Shown here one piece after another: positions 20,928-31,600 of a DNA stretch of 46,241 nucleotides. This stretch comes from Gammaproteobacteria bacterium (GTDB lineage Bacteria; Pseudomonadota; Gammaproteobacteria; GCF-002020875). The stretch is taken from the NCBI GenBank assembly GCA_018648825.1, contig JABGQL010000142.1:1-46241 (forward strand), given 5' to 3'. Position 1 is the stretch's first letter. Each line of letters opens with the position of its first letter. The notes under the pieces are model-generated. The model was given only the letters and a program-made list of their open reading frames with translations, searched no databases and was not told the DNA's origin. A program made the translations under genes and the position numbers.

Positions 20928-23300
20928 TTATACTCTCAACTTGGCACCATGCTGCATATCTAGCTGCTCAATCACGCTCTGTACAACCGCCTCAATCTCT
21001 TCATCGGTCAAGGTGCGTGCATCATGCTGCAGAAATATACCGAAAGCAAGGCTCTTCTCACCCGCTTTCAGGTGCTCTCCCTGGTAGAGGTCAAATAGAC
21101 GAACATCGCGTAAAAGTTGTTCATCTACGCTCTGTTTGACGGTATTCAGTACCGACTGTGCTGGGATTTGATCGCTCAACAAAATTGCAAGATCACGGCG
21201 AATCATCGGAAACTTGGAGAGAGCTGAAAACTGAGGGATGGTGCGCTGTTGCTGTAGCGCTAGATCCAACTCAAACAGAATGATATTTTTAGGCAGTGAA
21301 AGTTTGGCAGCAACTGCGGGGTGTAACGCCCCCATCCACCCCAGCAACTCTTCTCCAGTCCGGATCTGCGCACTTTTCCCCGGATGTAAAACAGGGTGCT
21401 CTGCTGCAATGAACTCCACTTCGCTGCACTGCTGTAGCAACTGCTCTACATCCCCTTTCATGTCGAAAAAGTCCACAGTACGTGAGCTTGCCCCCCATTG
21501 TTCAGGCTGAATATCACCATAAATCAATCCGGAAATCACCCGTTGCTGCTGTAACCCTTCCGTGCCTGGTATAAATCGAAGTCCTGTCTCAAACAGGCGT
21601 ACCTGACTCTGTTGACGTTTACTGTTGAACTCTAGGCTCTGTAACAACCCTGGCCAGAGAGAGGTGCGCATTACCGAAAGATCGCTGGAGATGGGGTTAG
21701 CCAGTGCCAAAGCCTCATGCTCAGGATCCATCACCTGCTGTAGTTTAGGGTCAACAAAGCTATAGGTAATTACTTCATGATAACCCTGATCAACCAGTGT
21801 TTGGCGGATCAATGAAAGCGGTGTAATCGCCTCAGGGTTGCTGCGAATCTCTGCGCTCAGCTCAGGGTGTGTGCTGGGCAGCTGATCGTAACCGTAGATG
21901 CGGCCGATCTCTTCGATAAGATCGGCCTCAATAGCGAGATCGAAACGCCAAGAGGGCGCTGTTGCTCGCCACCCTTCGGTGATCGCCTCAACCTTTAACC
22001 CTAATCCTTGTAAGGTCTGTGTCACCCAGTCGACCTCTAGCGACAGTCCGAGCATCCGTTGCAGGCGCTCGGCACGTAGGGTGATGGTCTCTTGCAGAGG
22101 TAGCGTCGTATCATCACAGACTTCTTGCACTGGACCCGCTTCTCCACCTACGATATCAATTAATAGTTGAGTTGCGCGCTCCATGGCCTGTTGCTGTAAC
22201 TGTGGATCGACTCCTCGTTCATAACGGTGTGATGCATCGGTATGTAGCCCATAGCTACGCGCCTTTCCAGCAATGGTTAGTGGCGCAAAGAAGGCGCACT
22301 CTAAAAACAGGTCCGTTGTGTCTTCGGCAATACCGCTCGACTCCCCGCCCATAATGCCAGCCAAGGCCAGCGGCCCTTTCTCATCTGCGATCAATAGAGT
22401 CTCTTCAGTCAACTCCAGCGCTTTACCATCGAGCAGCGTCAGCTGCTCGCCCTCTTTGGCACTGCGCACTGTGATTGATCCACTTAGTTGCGCCAAATCA
22501 AAGGCGTGCATCGGCTGCCCCAGCTCTAGCATGACATAGTTGGTCACATCGACCAGCGGCCCCAGCGATCGCAACCCGGCTCGACGTAGCCGCTCTTGCA
22601 TCCAGAGTGGTGTAGCTGCGCTAGAATTGATCCCTTCAATTACCCGCCCTAAGTAACGGGGGCAGCCAGCAGGGGCCTCTACTTTGACTGAGAAAATACG
22701 CTCAGAAGTGACTGCAACTGGCTTAAATTCAACCGTTTTAACAGCGGTATTATTGATTACGCCAACCTCACGCGCGACCCCAGACAGGCTGAGACAGTCG
22801 CCGCGATTGGGGGTCAGATCAACCTCAATAATCTGATCATCCAGCCCCATGTATTCACGAATTGAGCTGCCCACAGGCGCATCAACAGGTAAGCGCTCAA
22901 GCGCCTCGCTCTCCTCCAGCAACCCTAAGGTTCCCATAGAGCAGAACATGCCAAATGAGGGAACCCCCCGCAGTTTCGCCTTCTTGATCTTCATTCCGTC
23001 TGGTAGTACACACCCTACTTTGGCAACGGCAACCTTTTCACCCACTGCGATATCTGCCACGTTGGTGACAATGGTCAGTGCGCTCTCTTCTCCCGCATCC
23101 ACTTGGGTAACCCGCAAGCGATCTGCATCAGGGTGAGGCTCAACAGAGATTACTTCAGCCACCACCACCTTTTCAAAAGGGGGAGCAGCAGGCTCAATGG
23201 AGTCCACTTCCAAGCCGGCCATTGTCAGCTGCTCTAGCAGCTTCTCTGTGGTAACCTCTGGATTGACCCATTTACGCAGCCATGATTCACTAAATTTCAT
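20928..23300 (-). CDS. pheT: Phenylalanyl-tRNA synthetase beta subunit
   Basis: MKFSESWLRKWVNPEVTTEKLLEQLTMAGLEVD...; VDLTPNRGDCLSLSGVAREVG; SHRYERGVDPQ; C-terminal FDX-ACB domain. Confidence 0.97.
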   Translation of the reverse strand: MKFSESWLRKWVNPEVTTEKLLEQLTMAGLEVDSIEPAAPPFEKVVVAEVISVEPHPDADRLRVTQVDAGEESALTIVTNVADIAVGEKVAVAKVGCVLPDGMKIKKAKLRGVPSFGMFCSMGTLGLLEESEALERLPVDAPVGSSIREYMGLDDQIIEVDLTPNRGDCLSLSGVAREVGVINNTAVKTVEFKPVAVTSERIFSVKVEAPAGCPRYLGRVIEGINSSAATPLWMQERLRRAGLRSLGPLVDVTNYVMLELGQPMHAFDLAQLSGSITVRSAKEGEQLTLLDGKALELTEETLLIADEKGPLALAGIMGGESSGIAEDTTDLFLECAFFAPLTIAGKARSYGLHTDASHRYERGVDPQLQQQAMERATQLLIDIVGGEAGPVQEVCDDTTLPLQETITLRAERLQRMLGLSLEVDWVTQTLQGLGLKVEAITEGWRATAPSWRFDLAIEADLIEEIGRIYGYDQLPSTHPELSAEIRSNPEAITPLSLIRQTLVDQGYHEVITYSFVDPKLQQVMDPEHEALALANPISSDLSVMRTSLWPGLLQSLEFNSKRQQSQVRLFETGLRFIPGTEGLQQQRVISGLIYGDIQPEQWGASSRTVDFFDMKGDVEQLLQQCSEVEFIAAEHPVLHPGKSAQIRTGEELLGWMGALHPAVAAKLSLPKNIILFELDLALQQQRTIPQFSALSKFPMIRRDLAILLSDQIPAQSVLNTVKQSVDEQLLRDVRLFDLYQGEHLKAGEKSLAFGIFLQHDARTLTDEEIEAVVQSVIEQLDMQHGAKLRV

Positions 23301-23352
23301 TGTAATTACAACCTGATATTTGAAAGTTCTAATCTATTTTACTAGCCATTTA

Positions 23353-24381
<1,029 letters not shown>

Positions 24382-24426
24382 TTAACTACTCAAAAATAAA
24401 AAAGGGGCAGCAAACCCAAATAGCAT
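24382..24426 (-). CDS. Putative Phe-rich leader peptide of pheST (pheM-like)
   Basis: Reverse strand 24426->24382: ATG CTA TTT GGG TTT GCT GCC CCT TTT TTA TTT TTG AGT AGT TAA = MLFGFAAPFLFLSS*; GAGAAGGGG precedes the ATG; 6 nt between stop and pheS ATG. Confidence 0.5.
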   Translation of the reverse strand: MLFGFAAPFLFLSS

Positions 24427-24436
24427 GCCACCCCTT
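24395..24436 (-). terminator. Attenuator-like intrinsic terminator between rplT and pheS
   Basis: Minus strand AAGGGGTGGCA...TGCTGCCCCTTTTTTATTTTT: about 11-bp stem with two G-U pairs, 13-nt loop, then a T-run. Confidence 0.65.
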
Positions 24437-24475
24437 CTCTTCGACTCTTGTCTGCTTTTTAGCTCAATCGAGCGC

Positions 24476-24829
24476 TTACAATGCAGCTTTCGCCTGCTCT
24501 GCAATTGCAGCAAATGCAACCTTGTCGTGAACGGCCAGATCAGCCAGTACCTTACGGTCTACTTCAACACCTGCTTTGGTGAGGCCGTTGATCATGTTGC
24601 TGTAGGAGATTCCGTTAACACGGGCCTCAGCATTGATACGGACAATCCACAGTGAACGGAATTGACGCTTCTTCTGACGACGATCGCGATAAGCATATTG
24701 ACCCGCTTTGGTTACCGCTTGCTTGGCAACGCGATAGACTCGGCTACGGGCACCATAATAACCACGCGCCTCTTTAAGGACCTTCTTGTGACGTGCGCGT
24801 GCTTGTACGCCTCTTTTTACTCTTGGCAT
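24476..24829 (-). CDS. rplT: 50S ribosomal protein L20
   Basis: [67 protein letters not shown]. Confidence 0.98.
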   Translation of the reverse strand: MPRVKRGVQARARHKKVLKEARGYYGARSRVYRVAKQAVTKAGQYAYRDRRQKKRQFRSLWIVRINAEARVNGISYSNMINGLTKAGVEVDRKVLADLAVHDKVAFAAIAEQAKAAL

Positions 24830-24844
24830 TTTACTTCTCCCGGA

Positions 24845-25039
24845 TTAAGCGTAGGGCAGCATCTGCTTCACAGCAGCTACATTGCTCTCATGGACATTCA
24901 GTGGACTACGTAGCTGACGCTTACGCTTAGTGGATTTCTTGGTCAGGATATGACTGCGAAAACCTTGGCCACGCTTAAAACCGGACGCGGTCGCCTTGAA
25001 ACGCTTGGACGCGCCTCTCTTTGACTTCATTTTTGGCAT
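24845..25039 (-). CDS. rpmI: 50S ribosomal protein L35
   Basis: [44 protein letters not shown]. Confidence 0.98.
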   Translation of the reverse strand: MPKMKSKRGASKRFKATASGFKRGQGFRSHILTKKSTKRKRQLRSPLNVHESNVAAVKQMLPYA

Positions 25040-25164
25040 CTTATCACCTCATTACATAGTGCGGGATAGTTCCCGTTAATTACTCCCTGCCGGTGTGCCA
25101 TTAACCAGACAGGAACCTAAAGTTGCTCACCACACTGCATGTCACAGATTGTGGAGCGCGTATT

Positions 25165-25725
25165 CTACTTCTTTTTGGAGATGGGGCCAACCACCATAAT
25201 CATTTGTCGCCCTTCCATCTTGGGGAACTGCTCGACCTTGCCATACTCTTCCAAATCTTTCTCGATCCGCTTCAGCATCTCCATGCCGAGCTCACGGTGC
25301 GCCATCTCGCGCCCACGATAACGGATGGTGATCTTCGTTTTATTACCCTGCTCCAGAAACTTCATCAGATTTCTCAATTTGATCTGATAGTCTCCTTCAC
25401 CAGTGCCGGGGCGGAACTTGATCTCTTTGATCTGCACCTGCTTCTGCTTTTTCTTCGCGGCACTTTTCTTCTTGCCCTCTTCGAAGATGAACTTTCCATA
25501 GTCCATGATGCGACAGACGGGTGGCTCTGCTTTTGGTGAAATCTCAACTAGATCAAAACCTGCTTCGTCGGCCATAGCTAATGCGGCGGCACGGGAGATA
25601 ATCTCTGACTCTGACTGATCTGCTGCAAACACGCGAAGTGGTGAGGCGGTAATCTCCTCATTGATTTGATGCTCACGTGTCTTCTCTGGCATCCGGCCGC
25701 GAGGCCCTCTTGGGTTAAGTGCGAT
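25165..25725 (-). CDS. infC: Translation initiation factor IF-3, probable ATC start at 25725 (ORF track start ATG at 25692)
   Basis: [71 protein letters not shown]; in-frame upstream [11 protein letters not shown] begins with ATC 8 nt after AGGAG. Confidence 0.9.
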   Translation of the reverse strand: MALNPRGPRGRMPEKTREHQINEEITASPLRVFAADQSESEIISRAAALAMADEAGFDLVEISPKAEPPVCRIMDYGKFIFEEGKKKSAAKKKQKQVQIKEIKFRPGTGEGDYQIKLRNLMKFLEQGNKTKITIRYRGREMAHRELGMEMLKRIEKDLEEYGKVEQFPKMEGRQMIMVVGPISKKK

Positions 25726-25770
25726 CTCAAGTTCTCCTGTTCAATAATAGTAAGTAGGTACGGTTAGGAA

Positions 25771-27696
25771 TTAGTCACTCTCTACCTGCCGGCGCTTTGC
25801 CACATCTTCTTGAAGATGTGCGATAAAGTCTGCCACAGGGAGCGTACCCAACTCTTTACCACCGCGCATACGCACAGCGACTGTACCCTCTTCCATCTCA
25901 CGATCCCCAATCACAAGGATATAGGGGACACGCTGCATGGAATGTTCACGGATTTTAAGCCCTATCTTCTCGTTTCTCAAGTCAGATTCAACCCGAAAAC
26001 CCGCATTATTTAAGGTTTCTGCCACTTTTTCGACTGCTTCACGCTGATTGTCGGTGATATTGACCACTACGGCGTGCAGTGGAGAGAGCCAAGGGGGCAT
26101 GGAACCAGAAAACTCTTCAATCAAAATGCCGACAAAACGCTCTAGTGAGCCGAGAATTGCACGGTGCAACATCACAGGGTGCTGCTTCTGCCCCTCTTCA
26201 TCAATATAGGTTGCATCCAGTCGTCCCGGCATAGAGAAGTCAACCTGAATGGTGCCACACTGCCAGACTCGACCAATACAGTCTTTGAGTGAGAACTCAA
26301 TTTTAGGGCCATAGAAAGCCCCCTCTCCTGGTTGTAGCTCCCAATCTAATCCCTTGGTATTGAGCGCAGTCTCTAGCGCTAACTCTGCCTGATCCCACAC
26401 CGCATCGGACCCCACACGCTTTTCAGGGCGAGTGGAGAGTTTGATCAACACCTCTTTAAAGCCAAAGTCCTCATAGACCTCAAACAGCAGCTCCATAAAG
26501 GCGGCTACTTCATCCTGAATTTGCCCTTCGCTACAGAAGATATGGGCATCGTCTTGGGTGAAATTACGTACCCGCATCAGCCCGTGCAGGGTGCCTGAGG
26601 GTTCATTACGGTGACAAGAGCCAAACTCTGCAAGGCGCAGTGGCAGGTCACGGTAGCTGCGCAATCCCTGATTATAGATCTGGATATGGCCGGGACAGTT
26701 CATCGGCTTGATAGCGTAGTCACGGTTCTCTGAGTGGGTGGAGAAGATCATGTCACCAAATTTATCCCAGTGGCCGGACTTCTCCCACAGTACGCGGTCG
26801 ATTACTTGCGGAGTATGCACCTCTTGATAACCGTGATGGCGCAACTTCTCACGCACATAATCCTCCACCTCACGGTAGATCGACCACCCCTTGCTGTGCC
26901 AGAAGACCATTCCTGGTGCTTCTTCTTGGCTATGGAACAGATCCAGTTTCTTGCCAATCTTGCGGTGGTCACGCTTCTCGGCCTCCTCCAGACGATGCAA
27001 GTGCTGTTTGAGCTGCTTCTTGTCTGGGAAGGCGGCACCGTAGATACGCTGTAACATCTCATTATTGGAGTCACCGCGCCAGTAGGCTCCGGCCAATTTC
27101 ATTAGCTTGAAGCCACCCTTGAGGTGCCCAGTTGACGGTACATGGGGGCCACGACAGAGATCGATAAAGTCTCCCTGGCGGTAGAGTGAGAGTACCTGAT
27201 CTTGTGGGATGTCACGGATAATCTCTGCTTTATAGACCTCACCCTGCTCCTCAAAGAAGGTGATGGCTTCGTCACGCCCCATCTCAGAGCGTTCGATTTT
27301 GGTGTTGGCCTTGGCCAGCTCCGCCATCTTCTTCTCAATCCCCTTAAAGTCTTCTGGGGTAAACTTCTCTTCACGGGCGAAGTCGTAATAGAAGCCGTGC
27401 TCTACAATAGGGCCAATAGTGATTTGGGTCTCTGGATAGAGCGCTTTCACTGCCTGCGCCAAGAGGTGGGCGGTAGAGTGTCGAATCACCTCAACCCCCT
27501 CTTCATCACGGCTGGTGATTAATGAGAGCATGACATCTTGATCAATCAGATAAGAGGTATCAACCAGCTCTTCTCCAATTTTCCCCGCGAGTGCTGCTTT
27601 AGCAAGACCGGGGCCGATATCCGCCGCTACGTCGTAAACTGTAACAGGGTTATCAAAAGAGCGTTGGGAGCCATCAGGCAGGGTAATTACAGGCAT
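25771..27696 (-). CDS. thrS: Threonyl-tRNA synthetase
   Basis: [84 protein letters not shown]. Confidence 0.98.
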   Translation of the reverse strand: MPVITLPDGSQRSFDNPVTVYDVAADIGPGLAKAALAGKIGEELVDTSYLIDQDVMLSLITSRDEEGVEVIRHSTAHLLAQAVKALYPETQITIGPIVEHGFYYDFAREEKFTPEDFKGIEKKMAELAKANTKIERSEMGRDEAITFFEEQGEVYKAEIIRDIPQDQVLSLYRQGDFIDLCRGPHVPSTGHLKGGFKLMKLAGAYWRGDSNNEMLQRIYGAAFPDKKQLKQHLHRLEEAEKRDHRKIGKKLDLFHSQEEAPGMVFWHSKGWSIYREVEDYVREKLRHHGYQEVHTPQVIDRVLWEKSGHWDKFGDMIFSTHSENRDYAIKPMNCPGHIQIYNQGLRSYRDLPLRLAEFGSCHRNEPSGTLHGLMRVRNFTQDDAHIFCSEGQIQDEVAAFMELLFEVYEDFGFKEVLIKLSTRPEKRVGSDAVWDQAELALETALNTKGLDWELQPGEGAFYGPKIEFSLKDCIGRVWQCGTIQVDFSMPGRLDATYIDEEGQKQHPVMLHRAILGSLERFVGILIEEFSGSMPPWLSPLHAVVVNITDNQREAVEKVAETLNNAGFRVESDLRNEKIGLKIREHSMQRVPYILVIGDREMEEGTVAVRMRGGKELGTLPVADFIAHLQEDVAKRRQVESD

Positions 27697-27766
27697 TTCT
27701 CTCTCCAGTGGCGACCCACACTAGAGGCCGCATGTTGTAGTGTTTTAATAAAAAAACGCTTTAATC

Positions 27767-27805
27767 AAAAAAAATGGTCAGCCACCAATCTGATGTGCTG
27801 ACCAT
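27767..27805 (-). terminator. Intrinsic terminator after tRNA-Val
   Basis: Minus strand ATGGTCAGC-acatcagattggtg-GCTGACCAT-TTTTTTT: 9-bp perfect stem and T-run. Confidence 0.9.
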
Positions 27806-27813
27806 ATAGTATT

Positions 27814-27890
27814 TGGTAGGCGCGAGTGGATTCGAACCACCGACTTCCACCATGTCAAGGTGACACTCTAACCAACTGAGTTACGCGCCT
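27814..27890 (-). tRNA. tRNA-Val(GAC)
   Basis: Minus strand AGGCGCGTAACTCAGTTGGTTAGAGTGTCACCTTGACATGGTGGAAGTCGGTGGTTCGAATCCACTCGCGCCTACCA folds as a complete cloverleaf; anticodon GAC; CCA encoded. Confidence 0.96.
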
Positions 27891-28041
27891 AAAATGTAGG
27901 ATGGGGATTTTACAGAGCAATTATTTTTTGTCAATACATTTATATCTCATTGAATTGAATGGATATTTTTTATACAAAGCTTGTTCCGTTAAAAATAGCT
28001 CTACACCTATTTTCTTCCCAACACTTCACCACTAAACTTTC

Positions 28042-28560
28042 TTAACGCTGATCGCGGTAACCCTTCATCACCTCAAGAATATTATTACCATTAAATGGTT
28101 TAGGCAAATAGCTGTTTGCTCCCAACTCAAAGGACTTTGAGGCGACCTCCTGTGGGTCTGCGGCACTGGCGATTACGATAAAAGGGATATCTCCCCCCTC
28201 CATGGCGCGTATATCCTGAAGAACATCTAGCCCGCTCTTCTGCTCGGTCTTTGAGCTACCGGTTAAATTGATATCGAGGAAGATCAGGTCTGGTCCCTTC
28301 CACTGCTTATCAGAAGCTGATGGTGCCATAAGGGGGGCATTCATCTGAGGGTTATTATTCCAGTTTTCTAACCAAGATTTAGCCTGCTTAACAGAATAGG
28401 TATCCTTGATATCTTTAAATTGTAGTTTTTTTAAAACATTCATCAATGCAAATCGCATCAGCCGTGTATCGTCTAAGATAAGCACTTTATCGGTGCTAAA
28501 TGAGAGGGGTGAGTTATTCATATTGATAGTTATTATCTCAGGAAAATCCCATACTTTCAA
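28042..28560 (-). CDS. Response regulator receiver protein
   Basis: DKVLILDDTRLMRFALMNVLKKL...DLIFLDINLTG...SYLPKPFNGNNILEVM; no output domain; likely starts at the internal MNNSPLS. Confidence 0.88.
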   Translation of the reverse strand: MKVWDFPEIITINMNNSPLSFSTDKVLILDDTRLMRFALMNVLKKLQFKDIKDTYSVKQAKSWLENWNNNPQMNAPLMAPSASDKQWKGPDLIFLDINLTGSSKTEQKSGLDVLQDIRAMEGGDIPFIVIASAADPQEVASKSFELGANSYLPKPFNGNNILEVMKGYRDQR

Positions 28561-28582
28561 TAGCTTTAATTATTGCTAATAT

Positions 28583-31372
28583 TTATGGTGGATTACTTGA
28601 AATAGCCTTTAGTCTAGACAATAGCATTTCTGCCACAGTAATGGGCTGTTTGTTCTCTTCAAGCCCATCACAGATGGTAGCTCCCAACTCACTTAATTCA
28701 GGAAATCCAAAGGTACCGCCAACCCCCTTGATGGTATGAGATATGCTACCGATCTGTTCCCAGTCCCTCTCAGCAAGAGCGATTGAGAGGCTCTCATAGT
28801 GTTCAGTTGCAAACTCATTAAACATCTCAAGCATGCTTTCATCCATAGCAGCGCTAGATAGCGCACTATCGATCTCTTGCAGATCAGTAAGAGGAGCCTC
28901 TTTTTCTACTTGATGATCACTCTCTTTACGGCGATCACCCCCTTTACGACGATCTGAAGAGGTGCGAGGTTGAGTCGTTGTAAGGGTAAGGTACTGTTTA
29001 AGGATAAGATGGAGTGCGGGCCTCTCTAATGGTTTACTCAAAAAGCTACTGCACCCCGCCTCATGAAATGCTTTACGATGCTTCTGCATTACGTTGGCCG
29101 TTAGAGCAACAATGGGAGTGGTAACCCCCTGCTCCTTCAAGGTATGTGTCGCCTCAATCCCATCCATCAGTGGCATCTGCATATCCATCAAAATCAGATC
29201 AAACGACTGCTCAGTGGCTGCATTTACTGCTTCGATACCATTGTTCGCAACAGAGACGGTGATCCCCATCGACTCCAGCATACGTCGCTCCATTTTTTGC
29301 AGTACTGGAGTGTCCTCAGCAATCAACACATGGCCACTAAAGAGCAGCTTTTTACCAACCTCTGATACGCTACTGTGGTCAGAATGGTTTTCCAGCTCAC
29401 TCTCAACATAGGGCAGAGTGAGATGAAATTCTGATCCTTGGTTAACCTCACTCTCTACCTGAATATCCCCTCTCATCAAAGAGACTAAATTCTGAGAGAT
29501 ATAGAGCCCAAGCCCACTTCCGCCAAAACGGCTTGTGATGCTGCTATCCGCTTGCTCAAAGCGTTGAAAAAGACGAGAGAGCACCTCTGGAGACATACCG
29601 ATGCCACTATCTTTCACTACAAAATGGAGCTGATCGTTAGACCTAAATGCGTTGAGGGTAATCTGTCCCTTCTCAGTAAACTTAATCGCATTACCCAATA
29701 GATTAATCAGCACCTGCCCAATTCGCTGTCGATCACCAATCAGCTGATAGTCTGAGTCAATGCTTGAGTTGATCTCAAATTCAAGCCCTGCATCTTGAGC
29801 GCGAACGGCAAAGATCTGTCTGACCTCGTAGAGAAACAGGTTGAGATCATAGGGCGACTCATCAATAGAGAACTTTCCTGACTCAATTTTTGACATATCA
29901 AGAATGTCGTTGACTAGGGCCAGTTGGCTACGGCTTGCAACCTCTACAGCCTGAACCAGTTCGAGCTGTTCTGGAGTCTGTTCAAGCTCCATCAGTAATT
30001 CGCTGTTACCAATGATTGCCGCAAGTGGTGTGCGTAGCTCATGACTCATACTGGCAAGAAAATCACTCTTCGCCTCAGTAGCTGCCTCTGCACTCTCTTT
30101 TGCGTTCACCAGTTCAATAGAGGCCTGCTTGATTCCGGTATGGTCGGTCTGGATGCTGATGTACTTCAGTGGGGCCCCCTGCTCATCCATAAAGGGGACG
30201 ATGGTTGTGCGTAGCCAGTAGTGAGTAATGCCGTCCTTTTTGAGATTGCACAGCTCACCCTCCCACACTACCCCAGCAGTGATGGTCTCAAGAATTTCAT
30301 TGTAGAACGCCGTAGATTGCTGGCCTGACTTGAGAATACGGTGGTTTTGGCCCAAGAGTTCATCTCGGCCATATCCAGAAATTTCACAGAAACGGTCATT
30401 GACACTGGTGATAGCACCCGTTGCATCAGTGACACTGATAATGGAGTGTAGATCCATGGCAAGATTTAGCCGTTCCAACTCAACTTGCTGTAGGCGTAGT
30501 GCATTGGTACGTTCAGCAACACGCTCTTCGAGCAGTTGATTTACCCCCTGTAGGCTGTGTGCCTTGGATGCTATCAGGCCGATACCAAGAATCAATATCA
30601 TAAATAGGGTAAGGAAAAATCCCATCTGGGAGTTTTCGATCTGCATATCAAACAGCCCCGTATTCACACCACAGAAGCCGCCACTGTAGAAATTGGCTGC
30701 GGCCATTCCAGTGTAGTGCATGCCACTGGTTGCGGCACCCATCAGCAGTGCAGTACCAATCTGTAGAGGCACAATCAGGCGGTTTTTTACCGTAAGGATG
30801 TAACGTAGCAGTAGCAGTGCAGCCAGAGATGCGGAAATTGCAATAACCACCGATAGAACCCAAAGGCCCGGTTCATAGCGCAGGAGTGCGGGCGCAAGCA
30901 GTGCGGCCATCCCGCTATAGTGCATGGTGACAATACCGGTGGCCATCAGTAGTGCAGCTGAAATAATGTTGATTAGCTGAACCGTTGGATAGCGAATCTG
31001 CCGCAGACCGATGGCTGATGCGACAACCGCTGAGAGCAGTGAAAAGAGGGTCATTCCAATGTCATAACGAAAGGTGACCGGAATAGAGAACGCCAACATG
31101 CCGATAAAGTGCATGGCAAAGATGCCGCCCCCCAAAGAGAGGGAGCCTCCAAGCCACCAATAGCGTGCTGTGCTGGTTTTCCCCGCCGCATAGGCATCAC
31201 GCATCTGACTGACCAGGTGGAGCGTAGTGTAGGAGGCAAAGGTGGCTACACAAAAAGAGAGAATGACCAATATTAGGTCATAGTTTGCTTGTAGTAGTAC
31301 GCTGCTATTCTGTTCGAGCAGAAAGTACCCTTTAATTAACTGTTCCATGATTGATATATCAAGTAAGTCCAC
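28583..31372 (-). CDS. Hybrid sensor histidine kinase: MHYT membrane sensor, PAS, HisKA, HATPase_c, receiver, Hpt
   Basis: Repeated MHFIGM/MHYSGM/MHYTGM in a multi-TM N-terminus; SDFLASMSHELRTPLAAIIGNSELL; DSGIGMSPEVLSRLF; LILMDMQMPLMDGIEA; C-terminal SISHTIKGVGGTFG. Confidence 0.94.
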   Translation of the reverse strand: MDLLDISIMEQLIKGYFLLEQNSSVLLQANYDLILVILSFCVATFASYTTLHLVSQMRDAYAAGKTSTARYWWLGGSLSLGGGIFAMHFIGMLAFSIPVTFRYDIGMTLFSLLSAVVASAIGLRQIRYPTVQLINIISAALLMATGIVTMHYSGMAALLAPALLRYEPGLWVLSVVIAISASLAALLLLRYILTVKNRLIVPLQIGTALLMGAATSGMHYTGMAAANFYSGGFCGVNTGLFDMQIENSQMGFFLTLFMILILGIGLIASKAHSLQGVNQLLEERVAERTNALRLQQVELERLNLAMDLHSIISVTDATGAITSVNDRFCEISGYGRDELLGQNHRILKSGQQSTAFYNEILETITAGVVWEGELCNLKKDGITHYWLRTTIVPFMDEQGAPLKYISIQTDHTGIKQASIELVNAKESAEAATEAKSDFLASMSHELRTPLAAIIGNSELLMELEQTPEQLELVQAVEVASRSQLALVNDILDMSKIESGKFSIDESPYDLNLFLYEVRQIFAVRAQDAGLEFEINSSIDSDYQLIGDRQRIGQVLINLLGNAIKFTEKGQITLNAFRSNDQLHFVVKDSGIGMSPEVLSRLFQRFEQADSSITSRFGGSGLGLYISQNLVSLMRGDIQVESEVNQGSEFHLTLPYVESELENHSDHSSVSEVGKKLLFSGHVLIAEDTPVLQKMERRMLESMGITVSVANNGIEAVNAATEQSFDLILMDMQMPLMDGIEATHTLKEQGVTTPIVALTANVMQKHRKAFHEAGCSSFLSKPLERPALHLILKQYLTLTTTQPRTSSDRRKGGDRRKESDHQVEKEAPLTDLQEIDSALSSAAMDESMLEMFNEFATEHYESLSIALAERDWEQIGSISHTIKGVGGTFGFPELSELGATICDGLEENKQPITVAEMLLSRLKAISSNPP

Positions 31373-31542
31373 TGTTGCTGCTGTTTACACTTGAGAAATA
31401 GAACACCTATTTTAAGGTGGTTGAGGAGTAAAATCATAGTGTAGTTACTATGTTTTGTAATGACAATAATGCTCCCCATTGAAGTGAACAATTGTATCAA
31501 CTGGCCTCAGCATTGAGGTATACGAGTAGATTTATAGTTGAA

Positions 31543-31566
31543 ATTAAATCAAACGTTTGTTTTAAT
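31543..31566. promoter_or_regulatory. Near-perfect 24-bp palindrome, putative TetR-family operator
   Basis: ATTAAATCAAAC|GTTTGTTTTAAT: half-sites match at 11 of 12 positions; located 35 nt upstream of the TetR-family gene. Confidence 0.7.
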
Positions 31567-31600
31567 GCTCATCAGAAAACACTAACTACTGGAATCTACC

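Noticed and set aside
26734-27522. Plus-strand ORFs opposite thrS (106 aa each)
   Set aside because: Antisense shadow ORFs of a confidently identified gene.
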